A stretch of DNA of 64,000 nt, taken from the NCBI GenBank assembly GCA_016872725.1, contig VGZC01000004.1, forward strand, positions 1-64,000. Direction: 5' to 3'. Source of the DNA: Planctomycetota bacterium (GTDB lineage Bacteria > Planctomycetota > Planctomycetia > Pirellulales > Pirellulaceae). The notes beneath the pieces are model-generated. The model was not told where the DNA came from and ran no database searches. It saw only the letters and a list, made by a program, of their open reading frames with translations. A program made the translations under genes and the position numbers. The stretch's first letter is position 1. Every line of letters begins with the position of its first letter. This document shows, one piece after another, positions 36,645 to 44,700 of this stretch.

Positions 36645-36956
36645 ATGCGGAGACGAACGGTGCGGGGAATCGGGAGTCGGTTTGCACGGAGGTTGGCGGA
36701 GTTCGTGGTTTTCGCCGCGTGCTCGGCTGTCGCCGTTCCGGTCCTCGCATGTCCGAATTGCCGCGACATGCTCGGCGCGGGAGACAACGGTCTGAACCTG
36801 ATGCGCGGGTATTTCTGGAGCATCCTGTTCATGATGTCGGCTCCGTTCGCGATCCTTGGCGGCCTGAGTGCCTATTTCTATTGGGAGGTATGCCGCGCGC
36901 GGCGGACGGCGGCCCTATCGGCCTCCGCGGACGCCGTCGCGGAACTTCGCGCGTGA
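36645..36956 (+). CDS. Small membrane protein with CPNC motif, unknown function
   Basis: A 103-residue protein with an apparent signal peptide (MRRRTVRG to ACSAVAVPVLA), then CPNCRDMLGAGDNG directly at the mature N-terminus, then one span (GYFWSILFMMSAPFAILGGLSAYFYW) and a basic tail. The CPNC pair is placed where it could bind copper or act in a redox step, fitting its position among oxidase-assembly genes, but this is only inference. GGGAG lies 7 bases before the ATG at 36645. I do not recognise a named family. Confidence 0.75.
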   Translation: MRRRTVRGIGSRFARRLAEFVVFAACSAVAVPVLACPNCRDMLGAGDNGLNLMRGYFWSILFMMSAPFAILGGLSAYFYWEVCRARRTAALSASADAVAELRA

Positions 36957-37026
36957 CTCCGAAGCGCGGCGCGGGCCGTGTCGCCGTTCGCGTGGGGCCG
37001 AGCCCGGCCCCACGGCCCTTGGACAC

Positions 37027-37110
37027 GGGGTTTCGCGTACGGGGTTTCGCGTACGGGGTTTCGCGTACGGGGTTTCGCGTACGGGGTTTCGCGTACGGGG
37101 TTTCGCGCGG
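37027..37110. repeat. 14-bp x6 tandem array
   Basis: Six copies of ggggtttcgcgtac (the last diverged) end 30 bp before the ATG at 37141 and directly before an alternative ATG at 37111. The unit is not a multiple of three and lies in the leader of the small membrane protein gene. Confidence 0.95.
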
Positions 37111-37140
37111 ATGCGGTCACGGGAGGGAATCGAGGCGGCC

Positions 37141-37320
37141 ATGCGTTCGCTTGGAAAACTGATGCAGGTCGTCGCGTTGGTCTTGCTTCCCCTTTCGATG
37201 GTCATGCAATTGACCGACGCGCTGGGAAAGAAGATCGCATTGGGAGAGATGCTCCTGATGCTCATTTTTGGATCGGCCCTGTTTGCGGTGGGGAGGATCG
37301 TCGAGGGATATGGTCGGTAG
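37141..37320 (+). CDS. Small two-span membrane protein, 59 aa
   Basis: A 59-residue protein: MRSLGKLMQV, a first span (VVALVLLPLSMVMQL), a short loop TDALGKKIALGEM, a second span (LLMLIFGSALFAVGRI) and the ending VEGYGR. I believe similar short proteins occur in other planctomycete genomes, from memory and without a search. An ATG at 37111 would add 10 residues. The stop overlaps the start of the PQQ-like gene, so both may be co-translated. Function unknown. Confidence 0.7.
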   Translation: MRSLGKLMQVVALVLLPLSMVMQLTDALGKKIALGEMLLMLIFGSALFAVGRIVEGYGR

Positions 37321-39700
37321 ACGCGGGCCTTGGCGGACCAGGGCGTGCATCGCGGTGGTCCTGGTTCGCGCGGCGTTAGCGGCGGGGGCGTCTTCCGCGG
37401 GCGCGGCGCAGCCGCCGCGGGAAACGCAGCCCGCGCCCCCTTCCGGACCGGTGGTCTCGGTCGACGAAGTCGGCCCTCAATCGCTCGCCCATCTGCGGCA
37501 AGCGCGCCGATTCGTCGATGCGGGTCGGTGGGCCGAGGCGGTCGACAGCCTGCGGCGCGTGATGGATTCCGATGGTGAGCGGTGGATCGCCGTTCCCGAC
37601 GCGGCCGACGCGCCGCTGACGCGCTACATGACCGTCGTTCAGTACGGCCATTCGCTGTTGGCGCGTTGGAATGCGGCCGGCCCCGACGCGCTGCGCGCGT
37701 ACCGCGGCGCCGTGGACGACGCGGCCGACCGGCTTTGGCGCGAAGCCGAATCGACGCGCGACATCGAACGGCTCGAAACGCTCGCCGAAAAATACTTCCT
37801 GGCGTCGCGAGGCGACGACGCGGCGGCCCGTCTGGGCGAGATCCTCTTCGAACAGGGGAAATTCGCGGAGGCCCGGCGTTGGTGGGAACGCCTGCATCCG
37901 GCGCTGCGCGTATCGCCGAGGCTCGCCGCGGCGACCGGAATTCCCGCCGGACGGCCGATCGGGCCGACGATCCCCGATCCCGACGCGGCCGACGCCTGGA
38001 CCGCGTGGCTCGACGCCGATCGGCGAGCCGAACCGAGCGCCGCGTGGCTCGCCTATCCTGACAGCAATCTGTCACTCGCCGAATGCCGCGCCCGCTTGGC
38101 CCTGGTTTCGATCGCCGAACGGGATTGGGCGGGGGCCGAGCGCGAACGGACCGTGTTGGACCGAGCGCATCCGGGCGAAAGGGGGGCGATCGCGGGACGC
38201 GACGGCCCGTGGAGCGAACTTGTCGCCGATATCCTGGAATCGGAACGGTCCGCCGCGTCCGGTCTTCCGAATCCATCGGAGGATTGGCCGACGTTCGCGG
38301 GCGAGCCCGCGCGATCGCATCGCGTCCCGCACGGGCTCGACATCGGAGGCCCACCGCTTTGGAAACTCGCCCTGCCCCGCGTCGATGACGGGGGAGACGG
38401 CGTGGCGGGGAACAGACCGCGTATCGCCGAGTCCTCCGATGGGATCCTCCCGTACTTCCCGGTCATCGTCGGACGACGTGTCTTCGTCGCCCAGCCCGAA
38501 TCACTCCGCGCGGTCGATCTTTGGACGGGACGCCCGTTGTTCGCGGACATGCGGTCAAGCGACGTGCCGATCGAGCCGACGGCGGCGGGCGTGTTCCACG
38601 AGCATACCGACGTGACGCCGAGCATCGCGGTCGGCGACGGGCGGCGGATCGGAACGGTGCGTTACACGGTCACCGTCGGTTCGGATGCCATTCTGGCCCG
38701 GATGGGTTCGCCCGTCTCGCGTCGGCACGACGGGGCCGCGGCCGAACCACGTCCGCCCGGCGTGATCGTCGGAGCGGATCTCGCCGCCGAGGGACGTTTG
38801 CGGGCGGGGTTTCCGATCGAGCCCGACGGCGCGGATTGGGCGTTCGAAGGCACGCCCGTCTGCGCGGAAGGACGTCTTTACGTCGGCATGCGACGGCACG
38901 GCGAGGTTCGAACGGAATTGCTCGTGGCGGCGTTTGACCTTGCGAACGGACGCCGTGTCTGGCGCCGAGCGATCGGGGCCGCGGAACCGACGGCAGGACC
39001 GCCTTGGAACGAAGTTTTTCATCCGCTGCTCGCACTCGAGCGCGGAACCGTCTATGTGAACTCGAACCTGGGCATGCTCGCCGCGCTGAGTGCCCGGGAC
39101 GGGACGTTGCGATGGATCGCGACGTATCCGCGCCGAGCGCTCGCGGGCACGGCGGGCGAGCCGCCCGCGTTGCATTTCCAGCGGTCCTTGACGCCTCCCG
39201 TTGTGGCGAACAACCGAATGTTCGCCGCTCCGATGGATAGCGACCGCCTATTCGCGCTCGACGCCGTTTCGGGCCAATTGTTATGGGCGAGTTCGGCGGA
39301 AACGGCGACCGACATCGTCCACATCCTGGGCGTTACCGACGACGACGTGATCGCGAGCGGCGACTGCCTGTATTGGTTCGATCTGCGAACGGGCGCGTTG
39401 CGATGCCGATTCCCGCCGACCTCGGGAACGACGCCCGGGCGCAGCGGCTTCGCGCGACCTTCGCCGCGCGGCTACGGGCGGGGGCTCCTCGCGGCCGACG
39501 GCATCTACTGGCCGACGCGCGACGCACTCTACCGATTCGCTTGGCAGCCTCGCCGGATCGGCGATCAGTGGCAGGCATGGCCCGCCGCGATGCCGCGAGT
39601 CTGGTCGGTCTACGGCATTCAGCCTGGGAACCTCGTCGCCGCGCACCACGTCCTGCTCGTCGCCGGCGCAACCGAACTCGCCGCCATCCGCGCCTGGTAG
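37310..39700 (+). CDS. Exported PQQ-binding-like beta-propeller protein
   Basis: A 796-residue protein. A signal peptide (1-32) is followed by a helical, TPR-like section (about 45-190: LRQARRFVDAGRWAEAVDSLR; LGEILFEQGKFAEARRWW) and then a propeller of PQQ-like repeats. Blade marks are RRVFVAQPESLRAVDLWTGR, RLYVGMRRHGEV, VAAFDLANGRRVWRRAIG, NLGMLAALSARDGTLRW and LFALDAVSGQLLWAS. No quinoprotein-dehydrogenase catalytic site was seen, so a scaffold or binding role is likelier than catalysis. The start ATG at 37310 overlaps the stop of the small membrane protein. Confidence 0.85.
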   Translation: MVGRRGPWRTRACIAVVLVRAALAAGASSAGAAQPPRETQPAPPSGPVVSVDEVGPQSLAHLRQARRFVDAGRWAEAVDSLRRVMDSDGERWIAVPDAADAPLTRYMTVVQYGHSLLARWNAAGPDALRAYRGAVDDAADRLWREAESTRDIERLETLAEKYFLASRGDDAAARLGEILFEQGKFAEARRWWERLHPALRVSPRLAAATGIPAGRPIGPTIPDPDAADAWTAWLDADRRAEPSAAWLAYPDSNLSLAECRARLALVSIAERDWAGAERERTVLDRAHPGERGAIAGRDGPWSELVADILESERSAASGLPNPSEDWPTFAGEPARSHRVPHGLDIGGPPLWKLALPRVDDGGDGVAGNRPRIAESSDGILPYFPVIVGRRVFVAQPESLRAVDLWTGRPLFADMRSSDVPIEPTAAGVFHEHTDVTPSIAVGDGRRIGTVRYTVTVGSDAILARMGSPVSRRHDGAAAEPRPPGVIVGADLAAEGRLRAGFPIEPDGADWAFEGTPVCAEGRLYVGMRRHGEVRTELLVAAFDLANGRRVWRRAIGAAEPTAGPPWNEVFHPLLALERGTVYVNSNLGMLAALSARDGTLRWIATYPRRALAGTAGEPPALHFQRSLTPPVVANNRMFAAPMDSDRLFALDAVSGQLLWASSAETATDIVHILGVTDDDVIASGDCLYWFDLRTGALRCRFPPTSGTTPGRSGFARPSPRGYGRGLLAADGIYWPTRDALYRFAWQPRRIGDQWQAWPAAMPRVWSVYGIQPGNLVAAHHVLLVAGATELAAIRAW

Positions 39701-40337
39701 CATTGATCCACAAGGGAACCGAGTTTCGAGGTAAGTGTGCTTTGATCGGGTTCTTGCCGATGTACTGAATTTCATTCCAAAGATGTTCCTCATTGCGGAT
39801 GATTCGGTCGAAACTCTCGCGCGGCCAAAGTGGTCCTGACCGTCCCAATTCCAGATTGATGTCCTTTGCCGAGCGACCTTTCCACAATCGGCACACTTCC
39901 TCCAAGTCCTTCTCCGACGGCACCAACGGTCGTACCACGACATGCACATGATTGGGCATTACGACATGACATCCAAGTTCATACGACGTGTCGTGATCGG
40001 CGTGCATCGCGTTGACCAAGAGCTGTGCCAGATCCCTGCGGCGTAGGGCACAGCTGCCATGGCCGGCATCGAGCCATCATTCGACACGAGCGCCGAGGTT
40101 GCGAGCAAGTTGCTCGTACATACGTCTCGTTCGCGGAGGTGGGTGTTTACGTTCCCATTCGGCCTTCAGACCGCGAAGCTCGCGCAGTTTGGCGTGAGGC
40201 AACGAATCTCCAAGCCGGAACGTAACAAAGTACGTCGCGTCGTGCCGTCGCCAATGGGGCAGTATTTCCTCATAGACGCGCAGCGGGATGTCTTCTCTCA
40301 AACCTTGAAAGCCGGGAGGAGGGTCTAGATTCCACAT
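39701..40337 (-). pseudogene. REP-associated tyrosine transposase (RAYT), interrupted
   Basis: A Y1 transposase-like frame read leftwards. The N-terminal part begins [10 protein letters not shown] with ILPHWRRHDATYFVTFRLGD. In the same frame, after an in-frame TGA at 40077-40079, it continues as WLDAGHGSCALRRRDL, then the catalytic HUH-type motif CHVVMPNHVHVVVRP, then NEIQYIGKNPIKAHL. The stop falls between LGARVE and WLDAGHG, and the 3' end runs antisense into the propeller gene without its own stop. No frameshift is needed, so a single nonsense change plus 3' loss would explain it. The region is visibly less GC-rich than its neighbours. Confidence 0.8.
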
Positions 40338-40548
40338 GATGATCGCCGAATCACCTCCCACGGAAGTTTGGGCGTGGGCAAAACCCCCGGACATGCCGTA
40401 TCGTGGGCCAAAGCCCGCGCGGGTGTCGCACTCGTCACGCCACTCGCGTTACTTTCGTCGCCGTCTGGCGACGGTGGCTGGGGGCGGTGTAGCATGGAAC
40501 GTCGCCGATCGCGACGATCGGACGCTCCACTTGCATACGCGGTATTCC

Positions 40549-41604
40549 ATGCTTCCCGATGACGACGCCCAAGCCGTCGAGCGACTCAGCGCCGCCTACC
40601 AGCGGATCGTAGGCGAGCTTTCGAAGATGGTCGTCGGCCAACGGCGGACGATCGAGCAACTGCTCATCGCCATGTTCGCGCGGGGCCATTGCCTGCTCGT
40701 CGGCGTCCCTGGACTCGCCAAGACGCTCCTCATACGCACCCTGGCCGACTCCCTCACGCTCGACTTCAACCGAATCCAATTCACGCCCGACCTGATGCCC
40801 GCCGACATCACGGGGACCGAGGTGATCCGCGAGAATCGGGCGACGGGTGACCGGGATTATCGGTTCGTCCCGGGGCCCGTATTCGCGAATGTGATCCTCG
40901 CCGACGAGATCAACCGCACGCCTCCGAAAACGCAGGCGGCCTTGCTCGAGGCGATGCAGGAATACCAGGTTACGGCGGGCGGAAAAAGGCACGCGCTCCC
41001 CGATCCCTTCTTCGTCCTCGCGACCCAGAACCCGCTCGAACTCGAAGGCACCTATCCCTTGCCCGAGGCGCAGCTCGATCGATTCATGTTCCACGTGCTC
41101 GTCGACTATCCGAGCGAGGCCGAGGAGCTGGAGATCGTGAAACGGACGACGGCCGACCTGCATCCTCGGCCCGACCGAACGCTCGACGGGCCCGGCATCG
41201 CGGAGTTGACGCGGATCGTGCGGCGGATCCCGATCGCCGACCACGTCGCGCGGTTCGCGCTCCGCCTCGCTCGGCGCACGCGCCACAACCAGCCCGACGC
41301 CGCGCCGTTCATCCAACAATACGTGATGTGGGGCGCGGGCCCGCGGGCGAGCCAATACCTGGTCCTTGGGGGCAAGGCGCGGGCCGCCCTGCAGGGCCGG
41401 CACTATGTCAGTCTCGACGACATCCGCGCCGTGGCTCCGCCCGTGCTGCGCCACCGGATCAGGACGAATTTCACGGCGGACTCGGAGGGAGTCACCGTCG
41501 AGGCGTTGATCGAACAACTCTTGGAAACGACTCCCGCGGACGGGAACGACGAGGCGGAACGTGCAGGACTCGAAAACGTATTTCGATCCGCGGACACTCG
41601 CTAG
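40549..41604 (+). CDS. MoxR-family AAA+ ATPase
   Basis: A 351-residue ATPase. Walker A is GVPGLAKT (52-59), Walker [16 protein letters not shown] (115-129), and the sensor region [22 protein letters not shown] is diagnostic of MoxR. These proteins act as chaperones, often loading metal or remodelling VWA-domain partners, which are encoded just downstream here. The chosen ATG at 40549 starts at the usual family N-terminus; an in-frame ATG at 40336 lies across the old transposase start and has no domain content. It overlaps the DUF58 gene by 44 bases. Confidence 0.95.
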   Translation: MLPDDDAQAVERLSAAYQRIVGELSKMVVGQRRTIEQLLIAMFARGHCLLVGVPGLAKTLLIRTLADSLTLDFNRIQFTPDLMPADITGTEVIRENRATGDRDYRFVPGPVFANVILADEINRTPPKTQAALLEAMQEYQVTAGGKRHALPDPFFVLATQNPLELEGTYPLPEAQLDRFMFHVLVDYPSEAEELEIVKRTTADLHPRPDRTLDGPGIAELTRIVRRIPIADHVARFALRLARRTRHNQPDAAPFIQQYVMWGAGPRASQYLVLGGKARAALQGRHYVSLDDIRAVAPPVLRHRIRTNFTADSEGVTVEALIEQLLETTPADGNDEAERAGLENVFRSADTR

Positions 41605-42463
41605 GCTCAAGGGGCTCCGACTCCGCGCGAGGCAAATCGTCGAGGGGTTCGTGGCCGGCCTGCATCGAAGTCCCCAGCGCGGGTTCTCGATCGAGTTCGC
41701 CGAGCACCGCGAGTACGCGCCGGGCGACGACCTGCGCTATGTCGATTGGAAGGTATTGGGCCGCACCGACAAGCTCTATTCGAAGCAGTTCGAGGACGAA
41801 ACGAATCTGGTCTGTCATCTCGTCCTCGACGCGAGCGCGGGCATGGCGTATCAAGGTCCCGACTCCCCGCTCTCGAAGCTCGACTACGCCAAGTGCGCCG
41901 CGGCCGCGCTCGCCTGGCTCGTGCTCGAACAACAGGATGCGGTCGGCATCGTCACGTTTGACGCGAAGATACGGAAAGTCCTCGCGCCCGCCCGCGGTTC
42001 GGCCCATCTTCGCAACGTCGTCCGATTGCTCGAGGCGACCGAGCCGGCCGGGGAAACGGCGGCGGGCCCCGTTTTCCACGAATTGGCCGAGCGATTCCGA
42101 ACGCGGGGCGTCGTCGTGTTGCTGAGCGATCTGTTCGACGCGCCCGAGTCGGTGCTCGCGGGGCTCAAACATTTCCATTATCGCCGTCACGACGTCATCG
42201 CGTTCCATTTGCTCGATCGCGCGGAGGCCGAGTTTCCGTTCGACGACCCGACCCGTTTTCGCGGGCTCGAACAACCGATCCGGATTCCCGTCGACGCGCG
42301 CGCCATTCGCCGCGCGTACCTCGACGAGTTCGATCGGTACGTGAGGGAATTGGAGGCCGGATGCCGGCAATGGTCGATTGACTACGAGCGTGTGGAAACG
42401 GATCGGCCGCTGGACGAGGTGCTGGCTCGATACCTGACGGGTCGCCGGCATCGGTTGCGCTGA
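41561..42463 (+). CDS. DUF58 protein (VWA-like)
   Basis: A 300-residue protein of the DUF58 family that accompanies MoxR. The conserved block is [20 protein letters not shown]-like sequence followed by [22 protein letters not shown] and the VWA-type LVLDASAGM. The MIDAS Ser pair is reduced (DASAG), so metal binding may be weak. A GTG start at 41561 within the MoxR reading end suggests tight coupling. It is probably a cytoplasmic or membrane-associated partner of the ATPase. Confidence 0.9.
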   Translation: MQDSKTYFDPRTLARLKGLRLRARQIVEGFVAGLHRSPQRGFSIEFAEHREYAPGDDLRYVDWKVLGRTDKLYSKQFEDETNLVCHLVLDASAGMAYQGPDSPLSKLDYAKCAAAALAWLVLEQQDAVGIVTFDAKIRKVLAPARGSAHLRNVVRLLEATEPAGETAAGPVFHELAERFRTRGVVVLLSDLFDAPESVLAGLKHFHYRRHDVIAFHLLDRAEAEFPFDDPTRFRGLEQPIRIPVDARAIRRAYLDEFDRYVRELEAGCRQWSIDYERVETDRPLDEVLARYLTGRRHRLR

Positions 42464-42498
42464 CCGATCGAGGCGCCGCGGCACGAGGCATCATTCGG

Positions 42499-44700
42499 AT
42501 GGAACAGGTCGAGGGATTGTGGGGATGGTGGGAATTGGCGAGCGGCCCGATGCTGGGCTGGAGCGCGGCGGCTCTCGTCCCGCTCGCCGTCCATCTGCTC
42601 CGGCGCCGGACGTATCGCGAGACCCCGTGGGCGGCGATGCGGTTCCTCGAGGCCGCGATGCGCAGGCGTGCGGGCCGCATGCGAATCGAACAGTGGCTCT
42701 TGCTGATCCTGCGGATGGCCCTGCTGGCCCTTCTCGCCGTCGCGCTCGCCGACCCGCGATCGCGCGGCTCGGGCTCGACGGACCACCGCGCGACCGGCCC
42801 GAAAACGCACTGGGTCTTCGTGATCGACGTTTCGTACTCGATGGCGTATCACGCGTCCGAACGGAGTCTCTTGGAGGAGTCCAAGTCGCTCGCCCGCGAT
42901 CGCATTCAGGCGGCCGCGGACGGAGACGGCTTCACGCTCGTCGCGATGGGAGCTCCGGCCCAAACGCGGATCGCCGAGCCGGCGTTCGACCGCGCGGACG
43001 TTCTGCGCGAACTCGAGCGCCTTGAACCGCTCCACGGCGGAGCGTCGCTCGACGATGCGCTCGACGCCGCGCGGCGGATCGCGACGCGCGCGAAAAGACG
43101 CTACCCCCGGTTGACGCGAACGAGGATATGCGTGTTCAGCGACCTGCAGCGGACCACCTGGAGCGACCTTGATTCGCCGGGCGTGCGGAGGCGGATCGAC
43201 GCATGGGCCCGGGAAATTCCGATCGAATTGGTCGAAGTGGGCGAGCCCGCATGGCGCAACGCGGCGGTGACCCGACTGGAACTCGCCCATTCCCTCGTGA
43301 CGCCCGACCAGGATGCTCGGTTCCTGGCCGAAATCCGCCGGTTGTCGACCGATCACCCTCGACGCGCCCGCGCGATCGCGCTGGTCGACGGCCAAGTCGT
43401 TCACGAAGCCGACGTCGACCTCACATCCGGAACCGAGACATTGGCGTTCTCGCACCGTTTCTTGAAACCGGGCGACTACGCGGTCGAACTGCGCATCGCG
43501 GGCGCGGACCCGCTCGACATCGACAACCACCGATGGACGAGCGTTCGTGTGCGGGATTCGCTCCGCGTCCTCTGCGTCGAAGGCGCGCCGGGAGCCGCGC
43601 GGTATGTGGCGATCGCGATCGAACCGAGCGGCGTCGAGCCCGCGCGGCTGCGTTGCGAGACCGCGGGGCCGTCCGGCCTGGTCGATCGCGATCTGGGGCC
43701 GTACGCGTGCATCTTCCTGTGCAATGTCCCGACGTTTCAGAGCGAGGAAGTCGAGTCGCTGCGGCGCTACGCGGACAGCGGCGGAGGCCTCGTCTTCTTC
43801 CTCGGCGATCAGGTTCAAACCGATCGATACAATGAGCTCCTTCACGACGGCGAGCGTGGCCGAGCCCTGCTTCCCGCTCGACTCGGATCGGTCGAGGCCG
43901 ATAGAGTCCATTCACTCGATCCGCTCGAATACCGCCATCCGCTCGTGAAACCGTTCCGATCGCACGAGCGCGCCGGCCTGCTGACGGTCCCCATCCAGCG
44001 CCATTTCCGCCTTGATCCCACGGGCACGACCGGGTCGCGCGTGGCGCTGGGTCTGGATAACGGAGAGCCGATTCTCGTTGAGAAGGACTACGGTCGAGGT
44101 CGGGTGTTCCTGTTCGGCAGTAGTGTGTCACCCGCGCCCGCGGGCACAGCGACCGCCGATCTGTGGACCGAGTTTCCGACATGGCCGAGCTTCCCGCCCA
44201 TTGTCCACGAACTGCTCGCCCTCGTACTGCGATCCGCCGATGCGCATCGCGAGGTCCAGGTCGGCGGCGTGTTTGAGTCCGAGTCGATCGGCGAGCCCGG
44301 CGCGCCGCGGCTCCGGATCATCGATCCCAAGGGAGACGCCGCTTGGCTCGATGTCGACGGAGGGCGTTCGAATGCGTCCCGAGGACCGGCATGGCGGCAT
44401 GGTCCCGTGACGTGGAGCGGCGTTTATCGCGTGGCGCCCGACGGGAAGCCGGACGCGGGGATTCCGTACTGCGCGAATGTCGATACGGCCGAGGGCGTAC
44501 TCGATCGCGTCGATCCCGCGGCAATGCCTTCGATTTTCGCGAGGGAATCGACCGATGAGGGTCATGGCGAGGTATCGGGCGGGGGAGGGGGAGGGGGAGG
44601 GGAGCCGCGATCGGCCGCGCGCGGTCTGCTCGCCGCCGTCCTCGCCATCGTGCTCGTCGAATGCCTGCTGGCGAGTCTGTTTGGAGCGGGGCGATCATGA
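42499..44700 (+). CDS. BatA-like membrane VWA protein
   Basis: A 733-residue protein. The N-terminus is the BatA-type double-span segment (PLAVHLLRRRTYRETPWAAMRFLEAA, then LLLILRMALLALLAVALADP). A VWA domain follows with the MIDAS motif DVSYS in HWVFVIDVSYSMAYH. Later it has a glutamine-amidotransferase-like alpha/beta section (LRVLCVEGAPGAARYVAIAI; GGLVFFLGDQV) and a final span near the C-terminus (LAAVLAIVLVECLLASLF). Its stop overlaps the start of the next VWA gene. Aerotolerance-type operons contain such genes, but their function in planctomycetes is unknown. Confidence 0.85.
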   Translation: MEQVEGLWGWWELASGPMLGWSAAALVPLAVHLLRRRTYRETPWAAMRFLEAAMRRRAGRMRIEQWLLLILRMALLALLAVALADPRSRGSGSTDHRATGPKTHWVFVIDVSYSMAYHASERSLLEESKSLARDRIQAAADGDGFTLVAMGAPAQTRIAEPAFDRADVLRELERLEPLHGGASLDDALDAARRIATRAKRRYPRLTRTRICVFSDLQRTTWSDLDSPGVRRRIDAWAREIPIELVEVGEPAWRNAAVTRLELAHSLVTPDQDARFLAEIRRLSTDHPRRARAIALVDGQVVHEADVDLTSGTETLAFSHRFLKPGDYAVELRIAGADPLDIDNHRWTSVRVRDSLRVLCVEGAPGAARYVAIAIEPSGVEPARLRCETAGPSGLVDRDLGPYACIFLCNVPTFQSEEVESLRRYADSGGGLVFFLGDQVQTDRYNELLHDGERGRALLPARLGSVEADRVHSLDPLEYRHPLVKPFRSHERAGLLTVPIQRHFRLDPTGTTGSRVALGLDNGEPILVEKDYGRGRVFLFGSSVSPAPAGTATADLWTEFPTWPSFPPIVHELLALVLRSADAHREVQVGGVFESESIGEPGAPRLRIIDPKGDAAWLDVDGGRSNASRGPAWRHGPVTWSGVYRVAPDGKPDAGIPYCANVDTAEGVLDRVDPAAMPSIFARESTDEGHGEVSGGGGGGGGEPRSAARGLLAAVLAIVLVECLLASLFGAGRS

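Noticed and set aside
40077-40079. TGA in the RAYT frame as selenocysteine or recoded Trp
   Set aside because: There is no selenocysteine insertion element visible, many genes in the window end at TGA, and the position is not a Cys or Trp in the family as I know it. A nonsense mutation is simpler.
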